Shown here: positions 21,336 to 22,563 of the stretch, piece after piece
Layout of the letters: each line of letters starts with the position of its first letter
How positions within the stretch are numbered: the stretch's first letter is position 1
From: an uncultured Acetatifactor sp.
GTDB lineage: Bacteria; Bacillota; Clostridia; Lachnospirales; Lachnospiraceae
Direction: 5' to 3'
Length of the DNA stretch: 22,563 nt
NCBI GenBank assembly: GCA_947631715.1
Contig: CANRMK010000004.1
Coordinates: 1-22,563 of the forward strand
Notes under the pieces: generated by a model
Told to the model about the DNA's origin: nothing
The model's input: only the letters and a program-made list of their open reading frames with translations
The model's database searches: none
Program-made: the position numbers and the translations under genes

Positions 21336-22563
21336 ATGAAAGATAATATAAAAAAAGAAAACTGTAAAAAATCTGTTTCCACAAGGCACACTTTCTGTCT
21401 GATCCTGGCCGGATCGATCTGCCTGTTCGCTCTTGCAGGCTGCAGGAGCATGCCCTCTTCCAACGCTTCCCGGCCGAATCCCATAAGCCCTGTAGCGGCT
21501 TCCAGCCCACAGAACACAGGCGAAGCCGGCCCGCTGCAACAGGACAATTCCGACATACCGGGCATCTCCCAGGAGGATGCGGCATCACAGGCCCACACCG
21601 GAACGTTGACGGAAAACGACAGCATTACAGGCCGGATCACCGCTGTCGAATATGCCGGCAGCGGAAATCTGTTCGTGTGCGCGGATTCTCTGTACCTCTA
21701 TGATGAGGCAGCGGATCAGATTTTAGGGGAATTCGCATTCTCCGGCGAAGCACCTTTTCTTCATGGCTTTTTCCCCATTGAGGGAGGATATGCCCTGTTC
21801 GGGGAATACCCGGAGGATCCGACAGGCAGCGCAAAGGCGGGCGGACAGGACGGCACCTCAGTATTTGCCATGGAAAGCGCCGAACGCCCCGGCATAACAG
21901 CCATTACAGACAACCAGGAGGGGTTGAGATGCTGGCTGTTCGACGAGCAGCTTACACTTCAGAAAAGCCTGGATCTTCATGGTCTTTTGAGAGAACAGGA
22001 ATATAATGAGACAGAGCTGTCCGTCTCCATTTCCAGAGACGGGACACTGATCGCTGTCTGCTGTGCAGGAGGCAAGGCATACCTCTATCATATGGCAGAC
22101 GGCACTTTCAGCCTGCTTGCAGAGGCAGATTCGGATACAAAAAGCGGCATTTTTAGATATATTAATCCCACGTATATCCATTTTACAGAGCAGTCTGGCA
22201 GTTCCCCGGCGGAAAGGCTGCTCTTTACAGGTATCGCTATCCCGGAGGGACAGTCGAACTCTGTTCCCGTCTATGGAACCATGAATGCGGACGGCAGCGA
22301 GCTGAACTGTCAGGCTTTGTCAGATTATGCCCTGTCCGGCGAGATGATCGCATATGAGAATGAAATCTGGTTCCCGGAAGACTTTCAGTACGCTGCAGGA
22401 AAGCTTTTTGTAACAGATCCGGCAGGGCAGAAAATCCGCCTTGTGCAGCTGGAGGGCGGGGACACAGGAGCGGACGGCATTTTCGGGTCCGACACCGGTG
22501 AATTTATAGCAACCATTGCCGTTTTAGGTGATATCAGCCAATGGAACGGCGGCTGGCGGCTGC
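21336..22563 (+). CDS. Large secreted lipoprotein, possibly beta-propeller (3' end outside the window)
   Basis: An uninterrupted frame of 409 codons from the ATG at 21336 to the end of the window. GGAGG lies 5 bases upstream. The N terminus is a lipoprotein signal: KKENCKKS, a hydrophobic stretch, then the lipobox LAGC with C36. Next comes a low-complexity Ser/Pro/Asn/Gln linker (about 37-95) typical of cell-surface proteins. From about residue 100 there are repeated blocks of beta-rich sequence, such as GNLFVCADSLYLYDEAAD and GTLIAVCCAGGKAYLYHMAD, which look like blades of a WD40/TolB-type propeller; this fold is inferred by eye. It starts 41 bases after the solute-binding lipoprotein with no terminator between, so the two are co-transcribed. 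I cannot name a family. Confidence 0.85.
   Translation, partial: MKDNIKKENCKKSVSTRHTFCLILAGSICLFALAGCRSMPSSNASRPNPISPVAASSPQNTGEAGPLQQDNSDIPGISQEDAASQAHTGTLTENDSITGRITAVEYAGSGNLFVCADSLYLYDEAADQILGEFAFSGEAPFLHGFFPIEGGYALFGEYPEDPTGSAKAGGQDGTSVFAMESAERPGITAITDNQEGLRCWLFDEQLTLQKSLDLHGLLREQEYNETELSVSISRDGTLIAVCCAGGKAYLYHMADGTFSLLAEADSDTKSGIFRYINPTYIHFTEQSGSSPAERLLFTGIAIPEGQSNSVPVYGTMNADGSELNCQALSDYALSGEMIAYENEIWFPEDFQYAAGKLFVTDPAGQKIRLVQLEGGDTGADGIFGSDTGEFIATIAVLGDISQWNGGWRL

Noticed and set aside
1..22563. CRISPR arrays, insertion sequences, prophage genes, toxin-antitoxin pairs
   Set aside because: No regularly spaced repeats, transposase or integrase motifs, or small paired toxin/antitoxin genes were found. 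The tRNA has no integrase beside it.

Overview
The window looks like chromosomal DNA of a spore-forming anaerobic Firmicute, most likely a Lachnospiraceae (Clostridium cluster XIVa) member. This is inferred from protein resemblance, not from a search: a reverse-type rubrerythrin, a TSCPD-domain protein beside a stand-alone murG, a SpoVAF/GerA-type germination protein, a YtaF/MntP-type membrane protein, luxS with pfs, strong AGGAGG-type ribosome sites and sigma-A promoters with 17-bp spacers. I saw no insertion sequence, integrase, phage gene or CRISPR array. Most of the window is housekeeping.

Layout. 1-1867 (minus): the start of an RluA-type pseudouridine synthase, an RsmF-type rRNA m5C methyltransferase and a small charged protein of unknown function. 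2022-4315 (minus): a two-component system with the kinase gene first, ending in a clear terminator. 4438-5143 (plus): reverse rubrerythrin behind a near-consensus promoter and a perfect 14-bp palindrome. 5142-5610 (minus): a small membrane-anchored heavy-metal-binding protein. 5643-6985 (plus): luxS and pfs, the two enzymes that detoxify S-adenosylhomocysteine and yield the AI-2 precursor. 6990-10113 (minus): a GtrA-family protein, a D-2-hydroxyacid dehydrogenase and glucose-6-phosphate isomerase. 10110-10958 (minus): an unknown membrane protein. 11085-12559 (plus): TSCPD protein and murG. 12556-14122 (minus): polysaccharide deacetylase and a YwlG/UPF0340 protein. 14124-16448 (plus): a YtaF/MntP-like protein and a SpoVAF-like GerA-family protein. 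16424-16707 (minus): tRNA-Gly(GCC) with its own promoter and terminator. 16753-17677 (minus): an SDR oxidoreductase resembling the Gram-positive mannonate oxidoreductase type.

The right end (17741-22563, plus) is the most interesting part. An OmpR-type regulator and its overlapping histidine kinase are followed by a solute-binding lipoprotein and a second large lipoprotein that runs off the window. The regulator/kinase pair and the lipoprotein pair each have a promoter of the same layout: TTGAC, 6 bp, TTGAC, 10 bp, TATAAT. The two 32-bp modules agree at 23 of 32 positions. The 11-bp direct repeat is the kind of site OmpR/PhoB-family regulators bind, so the regulator probably controls both its own gene and the lipoproteins. 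No ABC permease or ATPase is visible up to the end of the window, so this may be a surface-sensing module or the start of a transporter operon.

No stretch longer than 300 bases lacks a gene. Promoter, terminator and operator calls come from reading by eye; protein names come from recognised motifs.
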